24,103 nt of DNA from Reclinomonas americana ATCC 50394 (GCA_048213135.1 PS015457.1:29953-54055), one strand, 5' to 3'. Shown: positions 1-9,750, numbered from the stretch's first letter. The notes: generated from the sequence alone by a model not told the origin. Translations and numbers: made by a program.

Positions 1-60
1 GAGAGAGAGAGAGAGTGAGAGCAGAGAGCAGAGAGCAGAGAGCAGAGAGCGGAAGGTCGA
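1..60. repeat. GA-rich microsatellite with AGAGAGC units
   Basis: The first bases are (GA)n followed by several copies of a short AGAGC-type unit. The tract lies inside the intron that follows the leftmost exon of the minus-strand gene at 89-461, so that gene's next exon should lie left of this window. Confidence 0.9.
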
Positions 61-88
61 CTGACAAGAGAAGCAAAACACACGCAAC

Positions 89-461
89 TCATGGTCGGCC
101 AGGATAATGTCTCCCAAGGAGGTGACCACCGCGCACTGTGCAGACAAATCACGCACACACGCAAAGGACATGAGGACACCGAGGTAATCTGCCCTCTCCT
201 CTCTTCTCCCCACATCACACCAACGCACCTGCGGGTGGGAGAAAGCAGCCGCGGATCCTGTCCCATCCGTCGTACCAGCGTTCAACGAGGCCAAGCCTGC
301 CAACGTCGACACATTGACAGTGGCGCCCAGTTGCGCGGCCGTGGTGGCAATCTCAAACGTGTTGTCGACCGTACCCGCCCCGTTGGCATTGACAGTGCCG
401 TAGAGCACAGCGCTCACCGACGTCACCGAGCCGTACTGGTCGCCAGACACAATGGGCACAT
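89..461 (-). CDS. Partial surface-protein gene: FN3-like unit and NHL blade (paralogue of the 10003-23973 gene)
   Basis: Two exons are supported, 229..461 and 89..135. The first encodes an FN3-like strand pair around LYGTVNANGAGT, then VSTLAG and DGTGSAAAFSHPQ, the start of an NHL blade. The second continues the blade with LGDIILADH, and the phase-0 junction joins HPQ to CAVV. The same order (YGTVNAS, then VSTVAG, TAARFYIPQG, YIADSG) occurs in the first exon of the giant gene at 23497-23973, so the two are paralogues. Donors are GTGCGT after 229 and GTTGCGT after 89; acceptors are CAG. Exon 229..461 starts in phase 1 and exon 89..135 ends in phase 2, so the gene goes on in both directions. 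Upstream exons may lie in the 938-1726 gap. By family the product should be an extracellular beta-propeller protein; its ligand is unknown. Confidence 0.7.
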
Positions 462-527
462 CTGCATAGCAAGCGCAAGGTTTCAGTCATTCCGCAACGC
501 ATGTGTGGGGGCGAAGTGGGGCGCAAC

Positions 528-584
528 TGCGGGTGGAGAAATGGCTGTGCTGATTGGGTGACGACAAGGCGTGTTCCTCAGTCA
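528..584 (-). CDS. Possible further exon of the left-end NHL/FN3 gene
   Basis: This 57-nt stretch has a CAG acceptor, ends at a GTTGCG donor, and leaves a 66-nt intron before the exon at 229-461. Its reading phase fits that exon. Its 18 complete codons (TEEHALSSPNQHSHFSTR) do not resemble the FN3-like sequence expected there, so the exon is only a guess from splice signals. Confidence 0.25.
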
Positions 585-674
585 CTGCGCGCACACAAGA
601 AAGCAATGAGCACAATGATAAGACTCATGTGTGGTGCACTCTGCCATGCGTGGTGCATTGGGTGGGGAGGGAGG

Positions 675-684
675 GAGAGAGAGA

Positions 685-738
<54 letters not shown>

Positions 739-756
739 GAGAGAGGAGGAGGAGGG

Positions 757-826
<70 letters not shown>

Positions 827-873
827 GAGAGAGAGAGAGAAGAGAGAGGAGAGGAGGAGGAGAGGAGGAGGAG

Positions 874-925
<52 letters not shown>

Positions 926-930
926 GACGT
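675..930. repeat. Compound (GA)n/(GT)n microsatellite
   Basis: A long purine tract with a short (GT)n segment near 685-702, then GA with GGA interruptions. It runs straight into the large N gap. The long open frames across it have repeats and N as their only content and are not genes. Confidence 0.95.
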
Positions 931-937
931 AACGACG

Positions 938-1726
938 NNNNNNNNNNNNNNNNNNNNNNNNNNNNNNNNNNNNNNNNNNNNNNNNNNNNNNNNNNNNNNN
1001 NNNNNNNNNNNNNNNNNNNNNNNNNNNNNNNNNNNNNNNNNNNNNNNNNNNNNNNNNNNNNNNNNNNNNNNNNNNNNNNNNNNNNNNNNNNNNNNNNNNN
1101 NNNNNNNNNNNNNNNNNNNNNNNNNNNNNNNNNNNNNNNNNNNNNNNNNNNNNNNNNNNNNNNNNNNNNNNNNNNNNNNNNNNNNNNNNNNNNNNNNNNN
1201 NNNNNNNNNNNNNNNNNNNNNNNNNNNNNNNNNNNNNNNNNNNNNNNNNNNNNNNNNNNNNNNNNNNNNNNNNNNNNNNNNNNNNNNNNNNNNNNNNNNN
1301 NNNNNNNNNNNNNNNNNNNNNNNNNNNNNNNNNNNNNNNNNNNNNNNNNNNNNNNNNNNNNNNNNNNNNNNNNNNNNNNNNNNNNNNNNNNNNNNNNNNN
1401 NNNNNNNNNNNNNNNNNNNNNNNNNNNNNNNNNNNNNNNNNNNNNNNNNNNNNNNNNNNNNNNNNNNNNNNNNNNNNNNNNNNNNNNNNNNNNNNNNNNN
1501 NNNNNNNNNNNNNNNNNNNNNNNNNNNNNNNNNNNNNNNNNNNNNNNNNNNNNNNNNNNNNNNNNNNNNNNNNNNNNNNNNNNNNNNNNNNNNNNNNNNN
1601 NNNNNNNNNNNNNNNNNNNNNNNNNNNNNNNNNNNNNNNNNNNNNNNNNNNNNNNNNNNNNNNNNNNNNNNNNNNNNNNNNNNNNNNNNNNNNNNNNNNN
1701 NNNNNNNNNNNNNNNNNNNNNNNNNN
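938..1726. other. Assembly gap (789 N) flanked by GA repeats
   Basis: Unknown bases with (GA)n on both sides, apart from a short GACGACGTAACGACG stretch at the left lip that may be low-quality sequence. Missing exons of the left-end NHL/FN3 gene could lie here. Confidence 0.98.
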
Positions 1727-1767
<41 letters not shown>

Positions 1768-1797
1768 TGGGGAGGGGAAGGGAGGGAAAGAGAGAGA

Positions 1798-1829
<32 letters not shown>

Positions 1830-1830
1830 T
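1727..1830. repeat. (GA)n microsatellite on the right side of the gap
   Basis: Nearly pure GA/GGA repeat continuing the tract seen before the gap. Confidence 0.95.
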
Positions 1831-2281
1831 GAACTCAATGCACACATATTGCACGTTTGCGACGCACTCGTTGACGCCGGCTTGTGCACAGCCGTACAGA
1901 AAACATGAAAGAGCAGAAAATAGCCACACTCGCACACATGCGCATAATGGGGGACATGGCGCACTACACATTATTGATGCGGCCAAACGAGACACATTGC
2001 ATCACACACAAATGCGAGCGGATCACCACAAGAGAAGAAAAGACAGGAGGGCAAAAGGTGCACGGTGCGCGCGACTGTGCTGCGCGTGCGCTGCGTGTGT
2101 GCGTGTGCGCGCGCGCGGACATGAGGGGAAATGGTGCAGCCCACTCCACGCACACAGTATATACTCTCGCCCACAATCTCGAACATGCAGCTGTATGTGT
2201 GTGGCAAAGGAGGACACCCATGTATAACAGCACACGACAGCGCAGCACAGCAATCATGACAGTGAGTTAGACAACACACTT

Positions 2282-2283
<2 letters not shown>
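1831..2283. other. Intergenic DNA with no recognised gene
   Basis: Single-copy sequence with scattered CA/TG dinucleotide runs. Short open frames exist on both strands, but none carries a motif, a convincing splice pair or a composition unlike its surroundings. It lies downstream of the ABC gene and upstream of the left-end gene, so it may hold a promoter that cannot be recognised by eye. Confidence 0.5.

Positions 2284-2321
<38 letters not shown>
2284..2321. repeat. (CA)19-type microsatellite
   Basis: An almost perfect CA dinucleotide run. It lies about 370 bases downstream of the ABC transporter stop codon, outside any exon. Confidence 0.97.
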
Positions 2322-2323
<2 letters not shown>

Positions 2324-2687
2324 TCTCTCGGTGACGGTTGGTGCAAGCTGCCGCAGCATTCATGGCGGTGTGTGAGAGAGCGTGTGTTCGCACACGCGAG
2401 TGTGTTGTGCTTCTGAGCGGTTGGGTGCACGAATGACGCACGACCCAGCTGCTTGACTGGAACCCACACACAAGCACGTGCGCACTCCACTATATGCGTG
2501 TTCGAACCTGCTTCACTGCTGCCGATAGCCGCCACCGTCAACAGGAGCACACATATCACCAGTGTGCAATGTGCCGCACATGCCGCAGTCGACGCGCGCA
2601 AGATCATGAGTGAAAGATTGATTGAGTGTGCCGACACAGCGCGAGCACCAATACATCTTCTATCGATATCGCAGCGCACAATCTCCC

Positions 2688-5600
2688 TCACAGAACCCCA
2701 CGCGGAGAATCGGCGGCTGCTTGCCCGTCGGCACCATCGACCTCCTCCTCTCTCATTGGTCCATCGATGCGCGTAATGGTGCCATCCTCCACGCGAAGCA
2801 CATAGTCGCAGAGTGACGGCGGCACCATCACGTGCGAAATCGTGAGCAGTGTCGCGCCGGTGTCGTTGCAGTACTGCGCGTGTGTGTGTTAAAGCGAGAG
2901 CAGAGTGTGACCACACGCACATATACACACGCAAACACACACACACACATGAAGTCCTCTGCTCTTACCGTCTCCAGTGCAGTGAACACCTGTCTGGCGT
3001 TGGCCGGATCCAAGCCACTGGTGGGTTCATCGAGAAGCAGAATACTCGCGCGACGGAGGAATGCTCTTGCCAGTGCAATGCTGTGAGAGGACGACAGTTT
3101 TCGGTTTGGCAAACTCTCTTCGTGATCGTCTCTCTTGCCTTCCGGGAAATCCCACTCGCCCACATCGCTTCGGTCTTCTTTTCTGCCCTCTGTTTCTTCC
3201 ATTTGTTCTTCTTCTTCCACATATGGCGCGCTCTCTCTCTCTCTCTCCATTCTCTTTCTCTTTCTCTTTCTCTCTCTCTTCTCTTCTTCTTCTTCTTCTT
3301 CTTCTGTCTACTCTCTCTCTCTCTCTCTCTCTCTTCGTACTTCGTCTCTTCTACGTCTCTCTCTCTCTCTCTCTCTCGTCTCTCTCTCGTCTCTCTCGTC
3401 TCTNNNNNNNNNNNNNNNNNNNNNNNNNNNNNNNNNNNNNNNNNNNNNNNNNNNNNNNNNNNNNNNTCTCTCTCTCTCTCTCTCTCTCTCTTCTCTTCTC
3501 TCTCTCTCTTTCTCATTCTCTTTCTCTTTCTCTTTCTTTCTCTTCCCTCTCCTTCTTCTCGTCCCTCTACCCTTCCTCCTCTCCTTTCTCCTCACCCTTC
3601 TCTTGGCCTTTTCTCTTCGCGTTCTCTCTCCTCTGCTTGTCTCCTTGAGTCTCTGTTTCTCTCCCATTCTCTCCATTCTCCTACTCTCTCTCTCTTCTCG
3701 TATCCTTTGTTCTCTCTTCCCCCTTTCTTCCCCTCTCTTCCCCCTTTCTTCCCCCTCTCCTCCCTCTCTCCTCCCTCTCTACACCTCCTGCGGCTGTCTT
3801 CGCCTCCTCTCTTCTCCTTCCTTCTCCCCTCTATCCTCCTTCTCCCCTCTATCCTCCTCCCCTCCCAACCCCTCCACTCACCGCTGCTGCTGCCCGGGAC
3901 TCAGCTCACCACCCTGACTGGCCACATTGACGTCCAGCACCGTGTCGTACCCATCTCGCTTCGCCATAATATCATCGTGCACCGACGCTCTCTGCGCGGC
4001 CGCCACAATCTCGTCACGGGACGGCACACCCGCCTCCGGCGGCAGTCCGTACGCAATGTTGTCGGCAATGGTGCCCTTGATGATGAACGGCTCGGTGGAC
4101 ATTTGTTGTACAAAGGCAATGTTGCGTCGGAGGAACCGCACGTCTGTCGGCAGCATCTGTGGAGAAGAGTGGCGGTGAAGTGAGCGCACTATTTTTCTTT
4201 GAGTGTATGTGGGCATCGCATGCAGTTACCATGTCTGACGTCGAAAAGCCGGCGACTTTTACCGATCCGTGATCCGGTCGGTAGAAACGAAGGAGCAGAC
4301 CGAAGAATGTCGACTTGCCGTGCCCGCTGGGACCAGCGACCACGACGCGGTCACCCATGCGAATTGTCACATTGGCGTCCCTCAGCACCGGTCGCTGCAC
4401 GAGAGGTGGTGGTGAGTCGCTGACAAGAGTGGGAGAGCTGAATGTGCAAGCTCACCTCGATGTGTTGTACGTTGCCATACTCGTCGATCTCCTCCGTCGC
4501 ATACTTGAACGTCACGTTGCGCAGTCGAATAATGGGGTGGCCGGCAGCAATGGTTGACGACGACGGGGGTGTTCCTTGCTTGCTGGACGACGATCCAATG
4601 CCAGAGGCACTCCCAGCAACCAACATCTTTGGTATGCTTTCCTGCTCACGGGGAGACACACAGCGCGGCAATGAGTTACAATGACAGCGTTGAATGCCAG
4701 ACAAGTAACAGCACCGCAGGCAACGTACTCCATTAGCCGGCGGCGACATGAGCAGAGTGAAAATGTTCTCCACTCCTCCCAAGTGTCTCATCAGCGAGGA
4801 GTAGCTGTCGCTGGACATGCTCACCGCGTGAGTGGCGGAGCCAGAGATGCCTGCAACGAAAGAGAGACAGGATATCCATGTCAGCTTCCACCGCCACATG
4901 AACAGACACTTTCACATCAATAAGCATCTGCCAGTGATCGCCTGCAACTCATTCTCGACATCGACAACACACTGAAACCGTCTTAGTTGAGACTTGAAGG
5001 TGCAGAGAACAGAAAACTTGTTGGTAATCACTGCTTGATGCTCATTGTTGTGTATTTAGCAGTGGAGTTGTCGGTGTTGAGAATGAAATCCACTTCTCTC
5101 CACTCTATGTCACTCACTGATATTGCTCTCATCTCACTCTCACAATATCCACATTTGCATATCATATATCGCCACGCTCTCATCTAGATCTAGATCTGTG
5201 TAGACATATGCATGCCAACTTCTTTGATTCATCCACACTGATTGTTTCGCTGGGAGAGAGAGGAGAGTAACGAACACAAAGTCGAGGACACCAGTGACGA
5301 TTGTTCTGTTAGCTTTCTCTCTTCTGAAAGCCAGCTACCTGGTCGTTACTCAACTGTAGTGATCATCAAAACTCTCTGCGCAGTAGACGAGGAGTCTGAC
5401 TGTGGACAAGATGCAATATAGGAGCTCACACAACAAGTAAACAGTCGTAACTCTCACTCTTTCTCTCCCCCAATCCCTCCCTTTCTGCCTCCCTCCGTCC
5501 CTCTCTCTCTCTCTTTCCATCTCTCTCTCCCACTCTCTCCATCTCCCACTCCATCTCTCTCTCCATCTCTTCCCCCTCCCTCTCCCTCTCCCTCTCCTTC

Positions 5601-8600
5601 TCCTCCCATCTCCCTCTCCCCATCTCCCACTCCCCATCTTCCTCTCCCCATCTCCCTCCCCCCCTCTCCCTCTCCCTCTCAGACCTTGAAACGCAGTCAT
5701 GTCGCCGAGAGACAGGTGCCCGCGAACAACATTCCAAATGAGCACAAACTGACTGATGAGGGTGACGGCACCAGTGGCCACCATCACAATGACGTTGAAG
5801 ACGGTGGAAATGGCCAGCATGCGGTTGGACACCTTGGTATGCTCCCAGCAGGTGTCCTCGTAGCGCTTGGACTCGGTGGCCTCTCGTCCGGTGCTGCGGA
5901 TTCCGCGGATGCGCCGCAAAATGTCGTCGGCTACGTTGGAAGTCTCGCTCTGGGTCTGTACATGTTCCGGGATGCAGTGGTGAGAGAAAACATTCATCAC
6001 ACATGCTGCTGAGGTGAGCGAGAGGACGTGATGACTGCAGTGTTTCTTCTCCCTATCGCGATCGATTCGCTTCTGTTAAATGCCTTTCTTTTTTCTCTCT
6101 TCTCTCTCGCAAGCCCTTCATCACTCTATTCTACTTTCCCTTCCACCCCCTTCTACCTCGACGCAACATTATAGAAGAGCTGCGACAAACCCCGGTGTCA
6201 GCACAGTATAATGGCAGGAGGCAAAGCACATTGGTGAACACTCACAATGGTTCTCTCGCCGAGCATCTTGCCCTCAACGAGCGAGACGCACACAATCACC
6301 ACAAATGCAACGTAGAACCCCTGGTGGAAATCAGCACTCGATCAGCACCCCCCTCTCTGGCACCGCCCAATGCATCCAGACACTCGACGTACGAACCGCC
6401 GCCATGGGAGGGTAAATGGTGAACATGATAACGGAGCTGCTGATGAACACAAAGAGTGGCTGCACCATCATGTAGAGTGCGTTCGGAATGCCGCACAGCT
6501 GCTCCATGTTGGTGACTCTGCCAGGCGAGTGTATTGTCTGTCAGCAGCAGCGGGAGTACAACTCATGCACAATGACTTGCTTCCGCAACAGTCGGGTGAG
6601 CAAGTCGCCCTGGTGAGCCGTGTGGAAGAAGCTCATACGTTGACAAAGCAGCACATCTACGAATCGGGTCTTCGCACGTTGCATGACCTGTTGAGGGAGA
6701 GCACTGCGCGTTCAGTAGTGGAAACCATGACTTCACTGATCGCAGCGCAATGATTTCTTTCAGTGGAACGAGCAGTCACCAACAAACGGGGGCTTCAACA
6801 AGCAAATAAAAGAAGAACGAGTAGGTAACAAATACTATATATGTCGGCTGCTCGTTCTTCACTTTTAAAAACCATAGCATCAAAACATACAGCTACTCTT
6901 CCCCGACCAGTGCTTATGTGTTTTGCCTAGTCTTCGCGTGCCAAGGTCATTGTTGGCAAGGGATCTGTGGGCATTTGTCACGACGTTGCAATGTGGCGCA
7001 AACGTCCACAAAATCCTTGCCGTCGATGACCTTGGCACGCCAACAATATCTTATCACACTGCTTCCTCATCTCCAACAGTCATTCTCCCTTTCCAAGTAA
7101 TCACCAACAAGCCTCGTGTGCTCTTCTTCCACTTGTAGCTGTACATGTTGACTCTCCCTCACTTCGCCCTTCCTCACTGCTACCCCTAAACACTCACCAC
7201 ATTGTTGATGTACATCGACAAGGTGACTGCAATCGTGCCAGTGACCTCTTTCAAGATGACGACTGCCAGCCACGCTAGCAGCTGGCCCTTTACGTTCTGC
7301 CAGTCACGCTCACTGTGCCATCACAGTCGCCAGCGTCATCAGTACGTGAATCTAGAGGACTCAAATCATCACATCGTCATCGCAACGCAACGCAGTGTTG
7401 TCGGTCCTCTCCAGCTCTTGCTGAACGGCTGTCACAATCTTGCCAATGAGGAGCGTATCAATCTGCTGCAATACCACTGACACCGTGCTGAGAAACATGA
7501 GCGTGATAAGAAGCCACTTCTCCGGACCGAAGAAACGCAGAACCCGCCACAGGAGCTTCAGGACGTGTTTGACGCTCATGCGCTGCTCGACGTCGTCGTC
7601 GCGACAGCCGAACAGGACGCAGCAAGAGTTGCAGCAGCCTCCTGTAGTCCCCGGAGTGCCTTGCTCGGGTGCCTGCGGCTGAGCGGCGTTCTGTTTGGCG
7701 AAGAGTGAGTTTTGGTGACAAGCGCATTGGTGTGGTGACTGTTACTTCCTCACCGACGGCGTCTCTGGCGATTGCGCGGCGGCCTCCGGGATCATGGTTT
7801 GGTGCATGGCGTACACGAGTGCACTAGGCGACACTGGTGACTGGACCGCGGGCGAAGGAGGACCATCCTCCTGTTGGCGTACTGGAGAAGCAGCTGCTGG
7901 ACTAAAGCGAGCAGAAGTAGGTCTGTCAGACGCACGCATCGCGACCGATACTGGCCGCTGTGAGTGGTAGCGGTCGTCCGAGTGCTGCTGACCGCCGTGC
8001 AAGTGCTGCACTGGCATTGGCATGTACACTGGCTGAGCTCGCATGTAGCCATCGACTCCACGCACAGTGCGTGCCGGCATGGCGTTCGACATGTTGTATC
8101 GCAGCAGCTGCAGCGAGTTGATCAGCTGCTCGAGATTCTCGTCGACCCGATCGCGGTTTTCCACGTCAGCGTCCGCAGGGGGCGCGTCGTCGTCGAACGA
8201 GACGGCGGTTGGCGGGGATGGCGATCCATACGGGCTCGGCGCATTCACCCCGGGTGCTTCGTTCCCAGAGAGCCCCTGTGTGCGTACACCATATGCTCGT
8301 GAGTTCGCGTGCATATGTAAAGGTCCACGAGCTTCTGTGTGCGACTAGTGCCAGAATACAGAGATTGTGAAAGCAAGCATGAAGGGCAGCAATCATAGGG
8401 TGTTGTGCATGAAGACTGCAGGCATTGCTGCGTGCACATGACAATGATGCGCAACTTGTGAGTGTCGGTCGCGAGAACCACGAGCTCGAGGTGGTGGCGG
8501 AGGGAACCCTGAGGGGTCGGATATGGCCGCTGCACCGGCGGCCGCTGTTCAAGTCACACGAAAGCACACAGCGCATTGATGAGGCACAGAATATCGAGAG

Positions 8601-8690
8601 CATTATTTGTGCTGCGTGAATATCCACACACGCACCACCACTGCCCCCTCCTCTCGTGTTTTTCAACACTTCTCCTGCCGACATGGACAT
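2688..8690 (-). CDS. Half-size ABC exporter, subfamily B type (TMD-NBD), 896 residues in 15 exons
   Basis: Exons in transcript order: 8636..8690, 8456..8544, 7754..8275, 7392..7690, 7198..7312, 6590..6687, 6397..6517, 6246..6320, 5685..5955, 4729..4850, 4456..4641, 4230..4394, 3882..4156, 2969..3080, 2688..2873. They join to 2,691 nt ending in TGA, with every phase compatible. The product is an ATP-driven exporter half that should dimerise. Residues 1-270 are a Pro/Ser/Ala-rich extension ending in a cysteine cluster (GGCCNSCCVLFGC, ~239-251). Membrane spans follow from ~281. Walker A is GPSGHGKST (~672-680), the Q-loop FVQQ (~722-725), the signature LSPGQ (791-795), Walker B ILLLDEP (~811-817), the D-loop SGLD and the H-loop His ~849. 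All catalytic residues are present. SSDSYSSLMRHLGG and LVTN resemble ABCB8/ABCB10/Mdl and ABCB9/TAP proteins; I cannot choose between them, so substrate and membrane stay open. The start is the ATG at 8690, with a second ATG two codons on. Upstream exons are not excluded. Confidence 0.9.
2700..4536 (-). other. Nucleotide-binding domain of the ABC transporter (exons 11-15)
   Basis: The domain starts at IIRLRNVTFKY in exon 11 and ends shortly before the stop. Walker A lies in exon 12, the Q-loop and signature in exon 13, Walker B and D-loop in exon 14 and the H-loop in exon 15. One intron cuts directly after the signature: LSPGQQQ ends exon 13, a split arginine codon bridges the junction, and IALARAFLRR opens exon 14. 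That intron is 801 nt and full of CT repeats. The signature has Pro where LSGGQ has Gly. Confidence 0.92.
3221..3873. repeat. CT-rich intronic tract with a 63-N gap
   Basis: Within the 801-nt intron between exons 13 and 14 of the ABC gene. It reads CT/CTT on the plus strand and therefore GA on the transcript. Positions 3404-3466 are N. Next to the gap the sequence decays into CGTCT/TACGTCT motifs. Confidence 0.95.
5293..5350 (+). other. Possible small hairpin in an ABC-gene intron
   Basis: AGTGACGA (5293-5300) pairs with TCGTTACT (5343-5350). In the same register 5312-5317 (GCTTTC) pairs with 5326-5331 (GAAAGC) around an 8-nt loop. Of 25 positions about 20 pair, five of them as G-U on the plus strand, with no bulge. 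This is weaker than the hairpin at 6936-7040 and could be chance. Confidence 0.3.
5455..5681. repeat. Pyrimidine-rich intronic tract
   Basis: CTCTCC/CCATCT-type low-complexity sequence at the 5' end of the 834-nt intron (4851-5684) of the ABC gene, directly after the GTCTGA donor of exon 9. It is GA/GGAGA-rich on the transcript. The rest of that intron, 4851-5454, is single-copy sequence in which I see no gene. Confidence 0.9.
6812..6860 (+). other. Short inverted repeat in the intron at 6688-7197
   Basis: GAAGAACGAG (6812-6821) is the exact inverse of CTCGTTCTTC (6851-6860). Three more pairs, one of them G-U, extend the stem to 13 bp with a 23-nt loop. It lies about 75 nt before the larger hairpin in the same intron. 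Confidence 0.5.
6936..7040 (+). ncRNA. Candidate pre-miRNA-like hairpin in an intron, antisense to the ABC gene
   Basis: GCGTGCCAAGGTCAT (6936-6950) is the exact inverse of 7026-7040. In the same register pairing continues inward to 6978/6998 with no bulge. Of 43 consecutive positions I count 34 Watson-Crick pairs, 5 G-U pairs (6951, 6954, 6962, 6971, 6978) and 4 mismatches (6953, 6963, 6965, 6973), closing a loop of about 19 nt. Read on the minus strand the five wobbles become A-C mismatches and only two mismatches become G-U, so plus-strand RNA folds better. Size, symmetry and intronic position resemble an animal-type microRNA precursor. A recent inverted duplication or a small foldback element would also fit. 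Expression is not shown. Confidence 0.4.
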
Positions 8691-9015
8691 TTCTCCAGTG
8701 TGCAGCGTGTCTGTTTAACACACACTGACTCACACACACTCACACGAGCAGCTCTCTCTGTTGTCGAATTGAATTGATAACGTGATAACAGCTAGCTGCC
8801 TGCCAGCTCTTCTTGTCCGCCTCCCTGGCTTATCGATCGCCTCCGCCACTTCTTTCATATACGAGCCACCGGCAGCAGTGGTGGCGTTGCACAGTGCAGA
8901 GCAAATGCAGTAGAAGAGACTGAGAACCTTGACGCATTGAAATCGGAGTGGTGACGGATTCAATGCGCTTGCGCTAATCTGTTGCATGCTCACAATAACT
9001 GGCAATCTCTCATGA

Positions 9016-9201
9016 TCAGCGGCGAAGGGGTGGAGGATAGGTTGGCAGTCGTGGTTGCTGCTGCTGTTGCGGCGGAGCCACCATGTTGGTCACGACGTTC
9101 AAGCCGAAATCGAGCATCGTGTGGGAACCGGAAGAAGCAATGGGACGCGGTGGTGGCTCGTACGCCCTGACGCCACCAGCTCTGCTTGCGCCGCCGCCCA
9201 T
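9016..9201 (-). CDS. Weak candidate: small Gly/Pro/Gln-rich open frame
   Basis: A 61-codon frame starts at an ATG in the context ACCATGG and encodes MGGGASRAGG, EPPPRPIASSG, a five-Gln run and TYPPPLRR before TGA. The composition is protein-like and the PPRPI motif recurs in the candidate at 9399-9750. It could be a first exon or an isolated frame. No domain is recognised. Confidence 0.3.
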   Translation of the reverse strand: MGGGASRAGGVRAYEPPPRPIASSGSHTMLDFGLNVVTNMVAPPQQQQQPRLPTYPPPLRR

Positions 9202-9398
9202 GGTCTGCTCTGTTTGAGTGGTGAAAAAAGACTAAAGGACGGAGAGCGGCGCGTATATTGTCCGCTATTTTTTCAGCCACAAGAATGATTCATGGCAGCA
9301 CTGCAACTGGTGGAGCGCATGAATCTAAGACCTCGAGTCAAGGACACACACGAGAGAGACATGAACAGGAAGGTGAGAACGCTGCGATGTTCCTGTTC

Positions 9399-9750
9399 TT
9401 ATCCGTCTTCGAATTCAACTGGCGTGCTGCAGCTGCCTTGCAACCGCAGTTGCAGAGTCATGCCTATCGACATCCATGGACGGATGGCTTTTTCCATGGC
9501 GAAGGATACATTTCCGAAAGCCAATGACAGAAGAACAAGAACACGGCACTGCGAAAGCCAACAGTACCAGTGTGCGGAGAACGACAGGTGGACATGGAAC
9601 GACCATCGGCTAGTACAGCACAGGCCCCCCCTGAGGACGTCCAATGGGTCCCGGTTTCGGGAAAGGCAGTGGGTGAGGGCGGCCCACAATAGGGCGCGGA
9701 CCAACAATCGGACGCGGCGGACGTGGGGGATCTTTCGGATGGTGGTTCAT
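9399..9750 (-). CDS. Weak candidate: two-exon proline-rich protein with one hydrophobic segment
   Basis: Exon 9622..9750 starts at ATG and encodes a proline-rich stretch with a repeated RPIVG motif (PPRPPRPIVGPRPIVGRP). A GTGCTG donor and CAG acceptor define a 73-nt intron, the length typical of this locus, leading in phase 0 to exon 9399..9548. That exon encodes CRVLVLLSLAFGNVSFA and ends at TAA, giving 92 residues. Without splicing the frame stops at 9610. A Pro-rich cytoplasmic end followed by a membrane segment is plausible, but no family is recognised and further exons are possible. Confidence 0.35.

Larger units (their letters stand above)
4729..7690 (-). other. Transmembrane domain of the ABC transporter (exons 4-10)
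   Basis: Hydrophobic spans appear around WLLITLMFLSTV (exon 4), LLAWLAVVIL (exon 5), FVFISSSVIMF (exon 7), FYVAFVVIVCVSL (exon 8) and FNVIVMVATGAVTL (exon 9). The cytoplasmic loops carry family landmarks: SFFHTAHQGDLLTRLVTN across exons 6-7, and VADDILRRIRGIRSTG in exon 9, which matches the VAEE-x-L-x-x-IRTVRSF loop of subfamily B exporters. The sixth span in exon 10 is weakly hydrophobic. Confidence 0.85.

Noticed and set aside
554-2227. Long open frames (up to 557 codons) across GA repeats and N bases on both strands
   Set aside because: They consist of RE/SL dipeptides from dinucleotide repeats plus unknown bases; the openness comes from the repeat and the gap.
3075-3115. Apparent degenerate ABC signature LSSSHSIALARA in the unspliced minus-strand frame
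   Set aside because: The LSSSHS part is intron read-through. After splicing 3882 to 3080 the true signature LSPGQQQR joins IALARA exactly.
5181-5198. CTAGAT tandem triplet in an intron
   Set aside because: A three-unit hexamer repeat is common by chance and has no further structure around it.
9640-9670. Small perfect hairpin TCCCGGTTTCGGGA
   Set aside because: Only a 5-bp stem in GC-rich sequence inside a coding candidate; expected by chance.
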